Made by a program: the position numbers and the translations under genes
Source of the DNA: Hymenobacter jejuensis
GTDB taxonomy: Bacteria > Bacteroidota > Bacteroidia > Cytophagales > Hymenobacteraceae
Length of the DNA stretch: 64,000 nucleotides
Reading direction: 5' to 3'
NCBI RefSeq assembly: GCF_006337165.1
Contig: NZ_CP040896.1
Span: 310,001-374,000, forward strand
Part shown: positions 24,900-34,852 of the stretch, in pieces
Position numbering within the stretch: the first letter of the stretch is position 1
Layout: each line of letters begins with the position of its first letter
The notes under the pieces: generated by a model
The model's input: the letters and a program-made list of their open reading frames with translations, nothing else
The model's database searches: none
Told to the model about the DNA's origin: nothing

Positions 24900-27800
24900 A
24901 TGAAAAAGCTTTACTGCTTATCTAGATTACTGCCGTTGCTGGTGTTGCTGCTGCTTGCGCAGAGCGCGTTTGCGCAGGCCCAGACCATTACCGGCAAAGT
25001 AATAACTGCCGACAGCAAAGAGACCCTGCCCGGCGTGACGATCGTGGTGAAAGGCACGACCAACGGCACCAGTTCCGCCGCCGACGGCACGTTCTCCCTG
25101 AATGTGCCGGACCTGAACGGTACGCTCGTGTTTTCCTTCGTGGGCTATACCTCAAAAGAAGTAGCCATCAATGGTCAAACAAAAATTTCTATTGCGCTGG
25201 CGCAGGACACTAAAATGCTGGACGAGGCTGTGGTAGTAGGCTACGGCACCCAAAAGCGCGGCAACGTAACCGGGGCCGTGGCGGGCGTTACGGCCAAAGA
25301 AATTGAGGAGCGTCCCGTCAACCGCATCGAGAATGCGCTGGCCGGCCAAATGCCCGGCGTGACGGTGCAAACGGTTTCGGGCGAGCCGGGCGCGGAGCTG
25401 CAAATCCGCGTCCGCGGCACGGGCTCCATCAACGCCTCTACGGAGCCTTTGTATGTCGTGGACGGCGTGCCCGTGGACAATCTGCGTGGCATCAACCCCA
25501 CCGACGTGGCCAACCTCGAAGTGCTGAAAGATGCGGCTTCGGCGGCCATTTACGGCTCGCGCGGTTCCAACGGCGTCGTGATCGTGACCACCAAGCGGGG
25601 CAAGAAAGGCAAGGCGCAGCTGCAATTTTCGGGCTACACCGGCATCCAGAATCTGGAGCGCCGCATGGACATGATGGGGCCGGAACAGTGGATTCAGCAG
25701 CGGAAAGAAGGCATCGACGAGGCGTGGGTGAACCGCGGCAAAACCTTGGGCAAAACCTACACCGCCAACGACCCGATGGATTTCCGGGCCCGCGAGCTGA
25801 CGACTCCAACCGCCGTTGTGACGCCGGCCCACCCCAACGCCACCTACATGTACGACCCCAAGTGGCAGTACGGCACCGATAGTCTTGCCTACACCGACTG
25901 GCAGAAGGCCATGTTCCGGCAGGCTGTGATGCAGCAGTACCAGATCGGGGTTTCGGGCGGCACCGACGATTTTACCTACAACGTCAACGGCTCTTACCTG
26001 AGCCAACAGGGTATCGTACTGGGTACCAACCTGCAACGCGCTACGCTGCGGGCCAACCTGGACGCCAAAGTGCGCAAGGGCATTCGCCTAACGATGACCC
26101 TGGCGCCTTCCACCGAATGGTCGGGACTGGGCCGCGTCGATGGCAAAGACCAGCAAGCCCTGAATGCCATTCAGATGCCGCCGGTAGGCCCCAAAGATGC
26201 CGGGGTGCTGGTAGGTGCCGATCCGTATCCGGCGTACGCCTGGTCGGGGCGTTACATCAGCCCCGTGGCGGTAATGGAGCGTACAAAAGTGAGCACGACC
26301 CGCACCCGCCTCAATGCCAACATGGGCCTGAACATCGACCTGATCAAGGATTTCCAGCTACAGCTGCTGGGCGCCATGGACAATAACTACATGCTCGGCG
26401 ACGAGTTTTACCCCACCAACTCCAGCCGCGATTGGGCTACCGCCACCAACGAAGGTGCCCTGAGCCGCTCGCGCCGGACGCAGAACTTTGGCACGCGCTA
26501 CCTGGCGCAAAGCCTGCTGAGCTACACCCATCAGTTTGGCGATCACAACATCAACGCCATCCTGGGTGCTTCGGATGAGCGTACCCGCCAAGACAACAGC
26601 TTCCAGGAAGCCACGAAGCTGCCCAACGACTGGTCGGGCCTGTTCAGCAACGCCAACTCCGTGACCACCACCAACACCACGGTGCCTTTCAAAACCAACC
26701 TGATTTCGGTGTTTGGGCGGGTGCAGTACAACTACAAAGAGAAGTACCTGGTATCGGGCAGCTTGCGCCGCGATGGCTCGTCGAAGTTTGGGGCCAACTC
26801 CCACTGGGGGTTGTTCCCGGCGGCCTCGCTGGGCTGGCGCCTATCGGAGGAGAACTTCATGAAGAACATCAACTTCATGAGCGACCTGAAGCTGCGCGCC
26901 AGCTGGGGCGTGACGGGCAACAACCGCATCCCCGACAACGTGCAGTACTCGCTGCTCAATCCGTATAACTACTCGCTCAACGGTGTTGCTGTAACTGGCT
27001 ATGCACCAGGCAATTATGCCAACGACAACTTGGGCTGGGAACAAACCAGCAGCTACAACGCTGGCCTTGATTTCAGTGTGCTGCGCAGCCGCCTCTCGGT
27101 GTCGGCCGACGTGTACACCCGCACGACGTCGCGGTTGTTGCTCAGTGCCATTCAGTCGTCGCTGACAGGCTTTACCAACAGCTACCAGAACATCGGCGAC
27201 ATCCGCAACCAGGGCGTGGAGCTAGGCCTAAACTCCCGCAACCTAGTGGGCGCTCTCACCTGGAATACGTCCTTCAACGTGTCGTACAACCAAAACAAAG
27301 TGCTGCGCCTGGGCTTCGACGACAACCCCATCCCGACAGGTTTTACCAACCTGACTTCTATTGTGCAGGTGGGCCAGCCAGTCAATGCGTTCTTGCTTTA
27401 CGACGTGATCGGGGTGTATAAAGATCAGAAGGACATCGACAGCAGCCCGCACATGGCCAAAACGCTGCCCGGCGACTCGAAGTACCGCGACGTAAACGGC
27501 GACGGCGTGATCGACAACAACGATCGCACCATCGTGGGCAACCCGCAGCCGAAGTTCATCTTTGGCATGACTAACAACTTCACCTACAAGCACTTCGACC
27601 TGTCGATCTTGATCAATGCCCAGCAGGGTGGCCAGATTTACTCGCTGGTGGGCCGCTCCATCGACCGCCCCGGCATGGGCTACCTCTACAACAAGCTGGC
27701 GAAGTGGGAAAACCGCTGGAAGTCGGAAGCGGAACCCGGCGACGGCATGACGCCGAGCATCAACGCCACCACAGGTGCATACTACGACACCCGCTGGCTC

Positions 27801-28034
27801 TACAGTTCCGACTACATCCGCCTCAAAAACATCACCCTGGGCTATACGCTCCCCAGCGTGCGCTTCTACAACCGCGCCCGTGTGTATCTGGCGCTTGAAA
27901 ACGCTTACATCTGGGACAAATACGCAGGTGGCTACACTCCGGAAGCCTCCAACGGCACAGGCCTCGGCTCTTATGATTACGGCGGCTACCCGCAAGCCCG
28001 CACCTTCACGTTCGGCTTCAACCTGACGCTCTGA
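24900..28034 (+). CDS. SusC/RagA-family TonB-linked outer membrane transporter (pectin-type locus)
   Basis: A 1044-residue protein from the ATG at 24900, with signal peptide LLPLLVLLLLAQSAFA. It has an N-terminal carboxypeptidase-regulatory-like domain (ITGKVITADSKETLPGVTI), the SusC signature LDEAVVVGYGTQKRG, a plug domain with VDGVPVDNLRGINP and the conserved LKDAASAAIYGSRGSNGVV, and a long C-terminal beta-barrel with KSLFRRDGS-like strands and a final ARTFTFGFNLTL. It would import oligosaccharides across the outer membrane with the SusD partner encoded 29 bases downstream. The linked PL11 lyase and CE12 esterase suggest rhamnogalacturonan-I fragments as cargo. Confidence 0.95.
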   Translation: MKKLYCLSRLLPLLVLLLLAQSAFAQAQTITGKVITADSKETLPGVTIVVKGTTNGTSSAADGTFSLNVPDLNGTLVFSFVGYTSKEVAINGQTKISIALAQDTKMLDEAVVVGYGTQKRGNVTGAVAGVTAKEIEERPVNRIENALAGQMPGVTVQTVSGEPGAELQIRVRGTGSINASTEPLYVVDGVPVDNLRGINPTDVANLEVLKDAASAAIYGSRGSNGVVIVTTKRGKKGKAQLQFSGYTGIQNLERRMDMMGPEQWIQQRKEGIDEAWVNRGKTLGKTYTANDPMDFRARELTTPTAVVTPAHPNATYMYDPKWQYGTDSLAYTDWQKAMFRQAVMQQYQIGVSGGTDDFTYNVNGSYLSQQGIVLGTNLQRATLRANLDAKVRKGIRLTMTLAPSTEWSGLGRVDGKDQQALNAIQMPPVGPKDAGVLVGADPYPAYAWSGRYISPVAVMERTKVSTTRTRLNANMGLNIDLIKDFQLQLLGAMDNNYMLGDEFYPTNSSRDWATATNEGALSRSRRTQNFGTRYLAQSLLSYTHQFGDHNINAILGASDERTRQDNSFQEATKLPNDWSGLFSNANSVTTTNTTVPFKTNLISVFGRVQYNYKEKYLVSGSLRRDGSSKFGANSHWGLFPAASLGWRLSEENFMKNINFMSDLKLRASWGVTGNNRIPDNVQYSLLNPYNYSLNGVAVTGYAPGNYANDNLGWEQTSSYNAGLDFSVLRSRLSVSADVYTRTTSRLLLSAIQSSLTGFTNSYQNIGDIRNQGVELGLNSRNLVGALTWNTSFNVSYNQNKVLRLGFDDNPIPTGFTNLTSIVQVGQPVNAFLLYDVIGVYKDQKDIDSSPHMAKTLPGDSKYRDVNGDGVIDNNDRTIVGNPQPKFIFGMTNNFTYKHFDLSILINAQQGGQIYSLVGRSIDRPGMGYLYNKLAKWENRWKSEAEPGDGMTPSINATTGAYYDTRWLYSSDYIRLKNITLGYTLPSVRFYNRARVYLALENAYIWDKYAGGYTPEASNGTGLGSYDYGGYPQARTFTFGFNLTL

Positions 28035-28063
28035 TCCTGACCACCTTTCCCATAGTCTTGACG

Positions 28064-29569
28064 ATGAAATCACTTAAAATAGTTGCCTGCGCCACGTTGC
28101 TAAGCCTAGGAGGGCTGCTGCTGCCTTCCTGCAAAGACGCGCTCGACATTGCCCCCGAAGCCCACAACAGCACCGCCGATTTCTACAAAGACGAATCGGA
28201 CGTGAACCAGGGTGTGATGGCTATTTACAACGGCACGCTTACGTTTCCGACCAACTCGCAGTGGAACATGGCCGAGATGCGCAGCGATAACATCTTGATT
28301 AACACGGCGTTGAACGTACAGCGCGATTACGCCGACATCAACGGCTTCTCGGCTACCTCCCAAACCGGCCAGCTCCAGGCCACCTGGACCGACTTGTACG
28401 AAGTCGTGTACCGCGCCAACCTGCTACTGGAGAAAATTGAGCCCTTCACCTTTGCGCGGACAAACCAATTCAAAGGAGAAGCCCGCTTCCTGCGCGCCCT
28501 GTCTTACTTCGACCTGGTGCGCTACTGGGGCCCCGTGCCGATCGCCGACAAAACGCTTTCTATTCAGGACGCCAAAACCATTCCGCGGTCGCCGGTCGCC
28601 GATGTGTACAACTTCATCGTGGAAGACCTGAAGTTTGCGGCCGACAACCTGCCGGCTACCTACGCTGCTGGCGACAAAGGCCGCGCGACCAAGTGGGCGG
28701 CCAAAGCGCTGTTGGGCCGCGTGTACCTAACCATGTACGGCTACCCGCTCAAGCAAGCTGATAAGCTGGCCCTGGCCAAGCAGCAACTAAGCGACGTGAT
28801 TGCCCAGGAAGGCGCTGCCGGCGCCGTGGCCGCAAACTACCCCGACTTGTTCAAAACGGCCAACGACAACAAGTTCAGCGTGTTCGAGATTCAGTACATC
28901 TCGGGTACCGGTGGCTTGGGCAGCCAGACCCCTTCCGATCAGGCGTTCCAGTTTCCGTCGCAGTGGTCCGCTTTCCAGCCTTTCGGCCCGGACGCTACCG
29001 TCAATCCCAACCTGCTCGGTGCGGGCTGGCCTAAGCTCGATAAGCGCAAGTTTGCCACGCTCGACTCGGGCTATGTCGATACGAAAACCAACGCTCGGTC
29101 GGGCCGCACGCAGTTCACGAAGTTTCTGGAAAAAGGCACCACCGCTCCCACCGGCCAGCGCGATTACCCCAACAACTATCCCGTTGTTCGCTTTGAAGAC
29201 GTAGTACTGATGCAGGCCGAGGTGCTGAACGAAGAAGTGGCCAACGGGGGCTCGGTGCCCGCCCAGGCCCTTACCTACATTAACCGCATCCGTACCCGCT
29301 CGGGCCTAAAAGCACTGACTACCATGAGCAAGGAAGCCTTCCGCCTCGCCCTGGAGCAGGAGCGCCGCTGGGAGTTTGCCGCCGAAGGCATTCGCTGGTT
29401 CGACTTGGTACGCACGGGCCGCGCCCTCACCGTGATGAACGACTTCATCAAAACCAACGGCGTGCGCCACCCTGCCCCCCTCGACGAACACGACCTGCTG
29501 TTCCCGATTCCGTTGCAGGAGCTGCAAGTAAATCCGGGCTTCTGGCAGCAGAACCCCGGCTACAACTAG
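28064..29569 (+). CDS. SusD/RagB-family glycan-binding lipoprotein (pectin-type locus)
   Basis: A 501-residue surface lipoprotein from the ATG at 28064. The lipobox is LLPSC, Cys23. The SusD fold is shown by DFYKDESDVNQGVMAIYNG near the N-terminus, TPR-like FKGEARFLRALSYFDLVRYW, and the C-terminal signature ALEQERRWEFAAEGIRWFDL, followed by LFPIPLQELQVNPG with the final QNPGYN. It would bind glycan and form the lid of the SusC barrel encoded just upstream. A hairpin terminator follows. Confidence 0.95.
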   Translation: MKSLKIVACATLLSLGGLLLPSCKDALDIAPEAHNSTADFYKDESDVNQGVMAIYNGTLTFPTNSQWNMAEMRSDNILINTALNVQRDYADINGFSATSQTGQLQATWTDLYEVVYRANLLLEKIEPFTFARTNQFKGEARFLRALSYFDLVRYWGPVPIADKTLSIQDAKTIPRSPVADVYNFIVEDLKFAADNLPATYAAGDKGRATKWAAKALLGRVYLTMYGYPLKQADKLALAKQQLSDVIAQEGAAGAVAANYPDLFKTANDNKFSVFEIQYISGTGGLGSQTPSDQAFQFPSQWSAFQPFGPDATVNPNLLGAGWPKLDKRKFATLDSGYVDTKTNARSGRTQFTKFLEKGTTAPTGQRDYPNNYPVVRFEDVVLMQAEVLNEEVANGGSVPAQALTYINRIRTRSGLKALTTMSKEAFRLALEQERRWEFAAEGIRWFDLVRTGRALTVMNDFIKTNGVRHPAPLDEHDLLFPIPLQELQVNPGFWQQNPGYN

Positions 29570-29601
29570 CCCGGCTTTCGTGTCGCTCCTATCCCCTTTT
29601 C

Positions 29602-29634
29602 AAAAAGCTGCTCCGCATCCGGGGCAGCTTTTTT
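29602..29634 (+). terminator. Hairpin terminator after susD
   Basis: The stem AAAAAGCTGC with GCAGCTTTTTT around TCCGCATCCGGG, ending in a T-run. It separates the SusCD genes from the PL11 gene. Confidence 0.8.
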
Positions 29635-29689
29635 AGGGCCAAATCTTGACAATAGCTACCAATGCGGCCTTTATTTTCCTGATGATATA

Positions 29690-31714
29690 ATGATGGATAG
29701 TTTCTTCCGCTTTTCGCCTTCTGGTGCTGATGGCTACCGACCATCTCGACTTAAGTTGGGGGCATGGGGCACTACTTTTCTGTTGCTGGTAGCCGGTGGG
29801 CTGACCACCAGTTGGGCCCCGAAGGCTACGCTCGCCACTCGGGATCAGCGGCAGATGGAACGCTTGGGGCGGGGCGTTGTGGCTGTACAACAGGAAAAAG
29901 GCAACGTATTCATTAGCTGGAGGTTACTTAATTCTGATCCACCGAATGCGGCATTCAACCTCTTTCGCCAGAGTGGCAACCGCGCCGCTGTTCAGCTCAA
30001 TCGCCAGCCCCTGACGAAAGGCACGAATTGGGTAGACAAAACGGCGGTAGATCACACGGCTTACACGTACTCCGTTCGCTTGGCTGGAGCAAGCGGCACG
30101 GGCAAAGAAACGGGCAACACCGCTTCGGTCTGGGCACAGCAGTTTATGCGCGTGCCGCTCCAGCGCCCAGAGGGCGGCACCGTGAGCAGCGGCCCCGACG
30201 TGAGCCCTTTCACCTACAGCGCCAACGATGCCTCCGTTGCCGACCTCGACGGCGACGGCGAATATGAGATCATTCTGAAATGGGACCCGTCTAATTCGCG
30301 CGACAACGGCTCAGCGGGACTTGCCGGCCCCGTTATTCTGGATGCTTACAAGCTGAATGGCACCCGGCTTTGGCGCATTAACTTGGGCAAGAATATCCGC
30401 GCCGGCGCGCACTACACGCAGTTTATGGCCTATGACCTCGACGGCGACGGCAAGGCGGAGATCGCCTGCAAAACCGCCGACGGCACCATCGATGGCCAAG
30501 GCAAAAGCATCGGCGACGCGGCCAAAGATTACCGCTCGCTCACTATACCCACCGACGGGGTGCAAGTGCCCGCCGCGCGCGACAGCCGCTACGGCCGCAT
30601 CCTGGCGGGGCCGGAGTACTTTACGGTGTTCAATGGCCTTACCGGGGCCGCGCTCGCCTCCACGGCTTACCTGCCAGCCCGCGGTCCGCTCGACGGGTGG
30701 GGTGGCATCGGCGGCAACGGCGGCAACGACAGCTACGGCAACCGTGCCGACCGCTTTCTAGCCGCCGTGGCCTACCTCGACGGGCAGCAGCCCAGCGTGG
30801 TGATGTGCCGCGGCTACTATGGCCGCTCAGTACTGGCCGCTTGGGACTGGCGCGGCGGAAAGCTCACTTCCCGTTGGGTTTTTGACTCAAAAGATGCGCA
30901 AAATGCTTTCTCCGGGATGGGCAACCACGGGCTGAGCGTCAACGACGTAGATTTCGACGGCAAGGACGAAATCGTGTACGGCTCGATGGTCGTCGACGAC
31001 AACGGGCAGGGCTTGTTTTCCACCGGCCTGCGCCACGGCGACGCCCTGCACGTCAGCAACTTCGACCCCACCACGCCCGATCTGGAAGCTTGGGGGGTGC
31101 ACGAAAACGAGGAAAAAGTACCCGGCCACGAAAACGGCCCCGGTGCGGCCCTCTACGATGCCACCACCGGGAAAGTGCTCTGGGGCGGCGACTACGGGCA
31201 AGATGCCGGCCGGGCCATGGCCGCCGACATCGATCCGCGCTACCTGGGGGCCGAGGTGTGGGGCGGCTCCGATGAAATTGGCCTGCGCACGATCAAGGGC
31301 GAGCGCATCGGCAAGGCGCCGCGGGCTGTAAATTTCGGCGTGTGGTGGGATGGCGATTTGCTGCGCGAATTGCTCGACCGCACCACCATCGATAAGTGGG
31401 ATTACCAAAATAGCCAGGCCAAACCCTTACTGGCCGCCGATGCTTTCGGGGCCGCGTCCAACAACGGCACCAAAGCCACACCGTGCCTCAGCGCCGACCT
31501 GTTTGGCGACTGGCGCGAGGAAGTCATCTGGCGCAACACCAACAACCAGGATCTGTTGATTTTTACCACCACCATTCCGTCCCCGTATCGGTTCGTTACC
31601 CTTATGCAGGACCCCGCCTACCGCTTGGGTGTAGCACGCGAAAATGTGGGCTACAACCAGCCGCCGCACACCAGCTACTACCTGGGCGAAGGCATGGACG
31701 GAGTCGTTAAATAA
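29690..31714 (+). CDS. Rhamnogalacturonan lyase, polysaccharide lyase family 11
   Basis: A 674-residue secreted lyase that cleaves the rhamnogalacturonan-I backbone by beta-elimination. After a long N-terminal leader with a hydrophobic segment (WGTTFLLLVAGGLTTSW) comes RQMERLGRGVVAVQQ and VFISWRLLNSDPPNAAFNLF, the start of the family fibronectin-like domain. The catalytic propeller holds Ca-binding Asp-rich loops: VADLDGDGEYEIILKWDPSN and YDLDGDGKAEIACKTADGT. FGDWREEVIWRNTNNQDLLI and YNQPPHTSYYLG near the end are also typical. B. subtilis YesW is about 620 residues. It lies downstream of SusCD and before the acetylesterase. Endo or exo mode not assignable. Confidence 0.93.
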   Translation: MMDSFFRFSPSGADGYRPSRLKLGAWGTTFLLLVAGGLTTSWAPKATLATRDQRQMERLGRGVVAVQQEKGNVFISWRLLNSDPPNAAFNLFRQSGNRAAVQLNRQPLTKGTNWVDKTAVDHTAYTYSVRLAGASGTGKETGNTASVWAQQFMRVPLQRPEGGTVSSGPDVSPFTYSANDASVADLDGDGEYEIILKWDPSNSRDNGSAGLAGPVILDAYKLNGTRLWRINLGKNIRAGAHYTQFMAYDLDGDGKAEIACKTADGTIDGQGKSIGDAAKDYRSLTIPTDGVQVPAARDSRYGRILAGPEYFTVFNGLTGAALASTAYLPARGPLDGWGGIGGNGGNDSYGNRADRFLAAVAYLDGQQPSVVMCRGYYGRSVLAAWDWRGGKLTSRWVFDSKDAQNAFSGMGNHGLSVNDVDFDGKDEIVYGSMVVDDNGQGLFSTGLRHGDALHVSNFDPTTPDLEAWGVHENEEKVPGHENGPGAALYDATTGKVLWGGDYGQDAGRAMAADIDPRYLGAEVWGGSDEIGLRTIKGERIGKAPRAVNFGVWWDGDLLRELLDRTTIDKWDYQNSQAKPLLAADAFGAASNNGTKATPCLSADLFGDWREEVIWRNTNNQDLLIFTTTIPSPYRFVTLMQDPAYRLGVARENVGYNQPPHTSYYLGEGMDGVVK

Positions 31715-31792
31715 GAGTCAGCGAGGATTTCGTAAGCGCAGTGGGTTTGTCCTGCTTCGGATGCGCTCAGCAGAACAAGAAATACTAAAATT

Positions 31793-31820
31793 ATAAATTA
31801 CTGATAATCAAGTAATTACT
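31793..31820. repeat. Dispersed AT-rich palindromic element, copy 6
   Basis: AATTACT-GATAATCA-AGTAATT, between the PL11 and CE12 genes. Confidence 0.6.
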
Positions 31821-31951
31821 CAACAAAGCCATTGATTAACAACCACTGTTTGCAGGTGAGTGCAGGACACTGCAGCCGGCATTCGCTTCAACCTTTATTT
31901 ATGTGATCTAATTCGCTATTTACATCTGATTACCAACAGGTTATTCTTAGC

Positions 31952-32731
31952 ATGAACTTCAACTCAGCCCAGCGGTATCTGCTGGCCGCCCTCCTACTCT
32001 TCCTGATTGCGGGTTTTGGAAAGCCCAAAACGCGGCCCACGCTCTTTCTGATCGGCGACTCGACGGTGCGCAACACCAACGCGCCTCAAATGGGCTGGGG
32101 CAATGTACTGGCCAGCTATTTTGACACCACGCGCCTGCGGGTGCAAAACAACGCCATGGCGGGCCGCAGCACGCGCACGTTCATCACGGAAGGCCGTTGG
32201 GACAAGACCGTGGCCGCCCTCAAGCCCGGCGATTTTCTCATCATGCAGTTTGGCCACAACGAAGGCAGCCCGCCCGATACGACCAAAGCCGGTCGGCGCG
32301 GCGTGCTGCGCGGCACCGGCGCCGAAACGAAGAACCTGGTGTGGCCCGACGGCCATCCCGAAACCGTGAACACGTATGGCTGGTACCTGCGCAAATTCAT
32401 CCGCGAAGCCAAGGCCAAAGGCGCCGCGCCCATTGTGGCTTCCATGATTCCGCGCAACGAGTGGAAAGACGGCAAAGTCGTGCGGGCCAGCAGCGATTTT
32501 GGCAAGTGGGCCGCCGAAGTAGCTCAGCAGGAAGGCGTTGCCTTCATCAATCTTAACGAGATCACGGCTCTTAAATACGACAAAATGGGCCCTGAAGCGG
32601 TGAAGGCCTTTTTCCCCGGCGACCACACCCACACCAACGAAGCCGGCGCCCGCCTCAACGCCGAATCGGTAGTAGACGGCATCCGCAGTAACCGGAAAAT
32701 CGGCTTGAATAAGTACTTACTAAAGCGATAG
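31952..32731 (+). CDS. Rhamnogalacturonan acetylesterase-like SGNH hydrolase (CE12)
   Basis: A 259-residue secreted esterase. The N-terminal hydrophobic segment LLAALLLFLIAGFG is a signal peptide. Block I is LFLIGDSTVRN with catalytic Ser37, block II is NNAMAGRSTRTF, block III is FLIMQFGHNEGSP, and the C-terminal Asp-His pair is in FFPGDHTHTNEAGA. CE12 enzymes remove acetyl groups from rhamnogalacturonan-I and so clear the way for PL11 lyase. It is about 240 bases downstream of the PL11 gene and probably co-regulated. The identity to CE12 rather than another SGNH family rests on these blocks. Confidence 0.9.
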   Translation: MNFNSAQRYLLAALLLFLIAGFGKPKTRPTLFLIGDSTVRNTNAPQMGWGNVLASYFDTTRLRVQNNAMAGRSTRTFITEGRWDKTVAALKPGDFLIMQFGHNEGSPPDTTKAGRRGVLRGTGAETKNLVWPDGHPETVNTYGWYLRKFIREAKAKGAAPIVASMIPRNEWKDGKVVRASSDFGKWAAEVAQQEGVAFINLNEITALKYDKMGPEAVKAFFPGDHTHTNEAGARLNAESVVDGIRSNRKIGLNKYLLKR

Positions 32732-32781
32732 CTTTTCGGGTGGCAAGCCGCCCTGCCTTCGGCTACCGCTTTTTTTGGTAT

Positions 32782-32805
32782 AAGTTATTATTAATCAACG
32801 CGTTA
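32782..32805. repeat. Dispersed AT-rich palindromic element, copy 7
   Basis: Reads AAGTTATTATTAATCAACGC then GTTA. On the minus strand the TGA stop of the GH65 gene (32795-32797) lies inside the element. Confidence 0.45.
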
Positions 32806-34852
32806 GCGAATACGTTTTCCGCTGCACCCCCACCCCCGTGATTTTCACCGATTGCCAGCCCGTGGGCAATGTGGTTTTGCGCTGCACGATGCCCGTGGGC
32901 GTGATGTCGAGGCCGCCGAAGCCCATGAGCACGGCCTGCAAGACGCCGCCCGCGCCCGTGGCAAAGTAAGGATTGGTGCCGCCCTTGGTTTCGGCGATCA
33001 CGCGGAAGGGCGGCAGCAGATTGGGCGTGTACGCATCCTGGAAAAAATGCTGGGCCTTGGCGCCATCGCCCAACCGCGAATAGAGCAATGCAAAAATGGC
33101 CTGCGTCATGGCGGGCGTGCCTTCGGTGGGCACGCGCGTTTCGTAATAGGCCAAGTCTTTCTTGATTTGGGCCGGCGCCGTCACTACGCCCAGCGGGTAA
33201 GCCAGCAGGTTGACGTCGCCTTGCTTGATGCCTTCGCCGTGGTAGGTAGCGTGCTCCTGGGTGACGCCGTCGGGGAAATGCAGCAGGGGAATGTTCTGGG
33301 CAACGTGTACCCAGTCGGGGTTGGCTTTTAGCCCCAGCAGCTTGGCAGCGGCGGCGGCGTTGCGCAGGTTTACTTGCGCGGCGGCGTTGGTAAATGCGTC
33401 ATTATCAACGTTTTCGGCCCACTCGTCGGAAGCCACTACGTTCTTGATGTCGTAGTGGCCGGGGCCGTTGCGTTCGACCCGGCTGGCCCAGAAGTCGGCA
33501 GTGGCCGATAAGATGGGCCAGCCTTTCTCGCGCAGCCAGGTTTTGTCTTGGGTTACGCAGTAATATTGCCAGGCGGCCAGGGCTACGCAAGCCGAAATGT
33601 GGTGCTCAAATGGCCCGCTGAGGGCCCAGACCGGCGTTTCTTCCACGCCCGTATCGGCGCTTTCCCACGGAAACATGGCCCCTTGGTACCCGTGCGAAAA
33701 GGCATTGCGGCGGGCCGCTTCCAGCCGCTGAAAACGGTATTCCAGCAACGATTTCGCGATTTCGGGGTGCAGCACAACCAGCGCCGGAAACATCCACACG
33801 TCGGTGTCCCAGAAAACGTGGCCGTTGTAGCCCAGCCCCGACAGGCCCATGGGCGACGGCGAAAAATCGGTGCCCGCCCGCGAAAAGCTGTAGAGGTGGT
33901 AGAGCATGCTGTGCACATCTTGCTGGGCCTGCGCGTCGCCGATTATCTGGATATCGCTCTGCCACAGCTCTTTCCAGGCTTTAGCATGAAACGCGAGCAG
34001 GCGCTCGCGGCCTTCGAGCCGGGCAAAAATGGTGAGGCGCTCGGCTTCGTTGAGTGGGTCGGCGTGGTGGGCCGACGTGATAGATGAGCCAGCCACGGCG
34101 TAGCTGTATGTTTGACCGGCCTTCAGGGCCTTGCCGAATTTCATGAGGTGCATGTTGTTGTCCCACATCTCATGAATGATGCGCGGCTCCTGACCGTGTG
34201 GCTCCTCAAACAAAAAGCTGGTGCTCGCGCACAGCAGCAGCTTGCCCGTGGGGCTTTTGGCCGAGGAAGTAAGCAGGCTTAGCGTAGCGTGGGGCCGGTC
34301 GATTTCGTTGTAGTAGTTCTGCACATCACGCAGGGCATCAGGCGCTTCCATGACGCTGGCGGCCGTGAGGGACACATCCTTTTTGGCCGTAATGGACACG
34401 TCGAGCAGTACCGTGAAAGGCAGGTGGCGCAGCGCGTAATAGGTGTAGCGGATGGTGGCTTTGTCGGCGTAGTCGAAGGTGGTGGTCAGCGAAGCGCGCT
34501 GCATATCAAGCTGCTGGCGGAAGTTGCGGGCGTCTTTGGCATCGAGCCGGTGGCCATCCACTTCCAGATACATGTTCAACAGGTTGAAGCTGTTGAGAAA
34601 GTTGCTCACCCGCCCCCGCCCGTACTGGTCGTACGCCCCGGCTAGCACCACGTTTTTAACCTGAAACGGCACGGGCGACGACACAATGCCAATCATGCCG
34701 TTGGCCACGGTCACGCCATAATAATTGGCGGGGTCCACCCGATCGGCGTCGATGTGCCAAGGGTCAGGCGTTTGGGCCGACAGCGACGCTGTACACAACA
34801 GTAATAGAGCACAAAAGCTGGTTTTCAACCAGGTACGGGTGGGAAGTAGCAT
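32795..34852 (-). CDS. Glycoside hydrolase family 65 protein (periplasmic alpha-glucosidase, possibly kojibiose-type)
   Basis: From the ATG at 34852 the protein has 685 residues; earlier in-frame Met codons are not followed by a signal peptide, whereas this one is (LKTSFCALLLLCTASLSA). The N-terminal beta-sandwich (WHIDADRVDPANYYG) and the (alpha/alpha)6 barrel with GYNGHVFWDTDVWMFPAL and AMFPWESADTGVEETP are typical of GH65. The proposed general acid is Glu477 in VVASDEWAENVDNDAF. Phosphorylases of this family are cytoplasmic, so a secreted member is more likely a hydrolase; a secreted GH65 kojibiose hydrolase is known from Flavobacterium johnsoniae. It is divergent from a GH13 gene and shares its control region. 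Confidence 0.85.
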   Translation of the reverse strand: MLLPTRTWLKTSFCALLLLCTASLSAQTPDPWHIDADRVDPANYYGVTVANGMIGIVSSPVPFQVKNVVLAGAYDQYGRGRVSNFLNSFNLLNMYLEVDGHRLDAKDARNFRQQLDMQRASLTTTFDYADKATIRYTYYALRHLPFTVLLDVSITAKKDVSLTAASVMEAPDALRDVQNYYNEIDRPHATLSLLTSSAKSPTGKLLLCASTSFLFEEPHGQEPRIIHEMWDNNMHLMKFGKALKAGQTYSYAVAGSSITSAHHADPLNEAERLTIFARLEGRERLLAFHAKAWKELWQSDIQIIGDAQAQQDVHSMLYHLYSFSRAGTDFSPSPMGLSGLGYNGHVFWDTDVWMFPALVVLHPEIAKSLLEYRFQRLEAARRNAFSHGYQGAMFPWESADTGVEETPVWALSGPFEHHISACVALAAWQYYCVTQDKTWLREKGWPILSATADFWASRVERNGPGHYDIKNVVASDEWAENVDNDAFTNAAAQVNLRNAAAAAKLLGLKANPDWVHVAQNIPLLHFPDGVTQEHATYHGEGIKQGDVNLLAYPLGVVTAPAQIKKDLAYYETRVPTEGTPAMTQAIFALLYSRLGDGAKAQHFFQDAYTPNLLPPFRVIAETKGGTNPYFATGAGGVLQAVLMGFGGLDITPTGIVQRKTTLPTGWQSVKITGVGVQRKTYSLTR

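Noticed and set aside
32721..32776. Terminator after the CE12 gene
   Set aside because: The arms AGCGATAGC and GGCTACCGCT pair only with mismatches, and the loop is long; evidence too weak to call.
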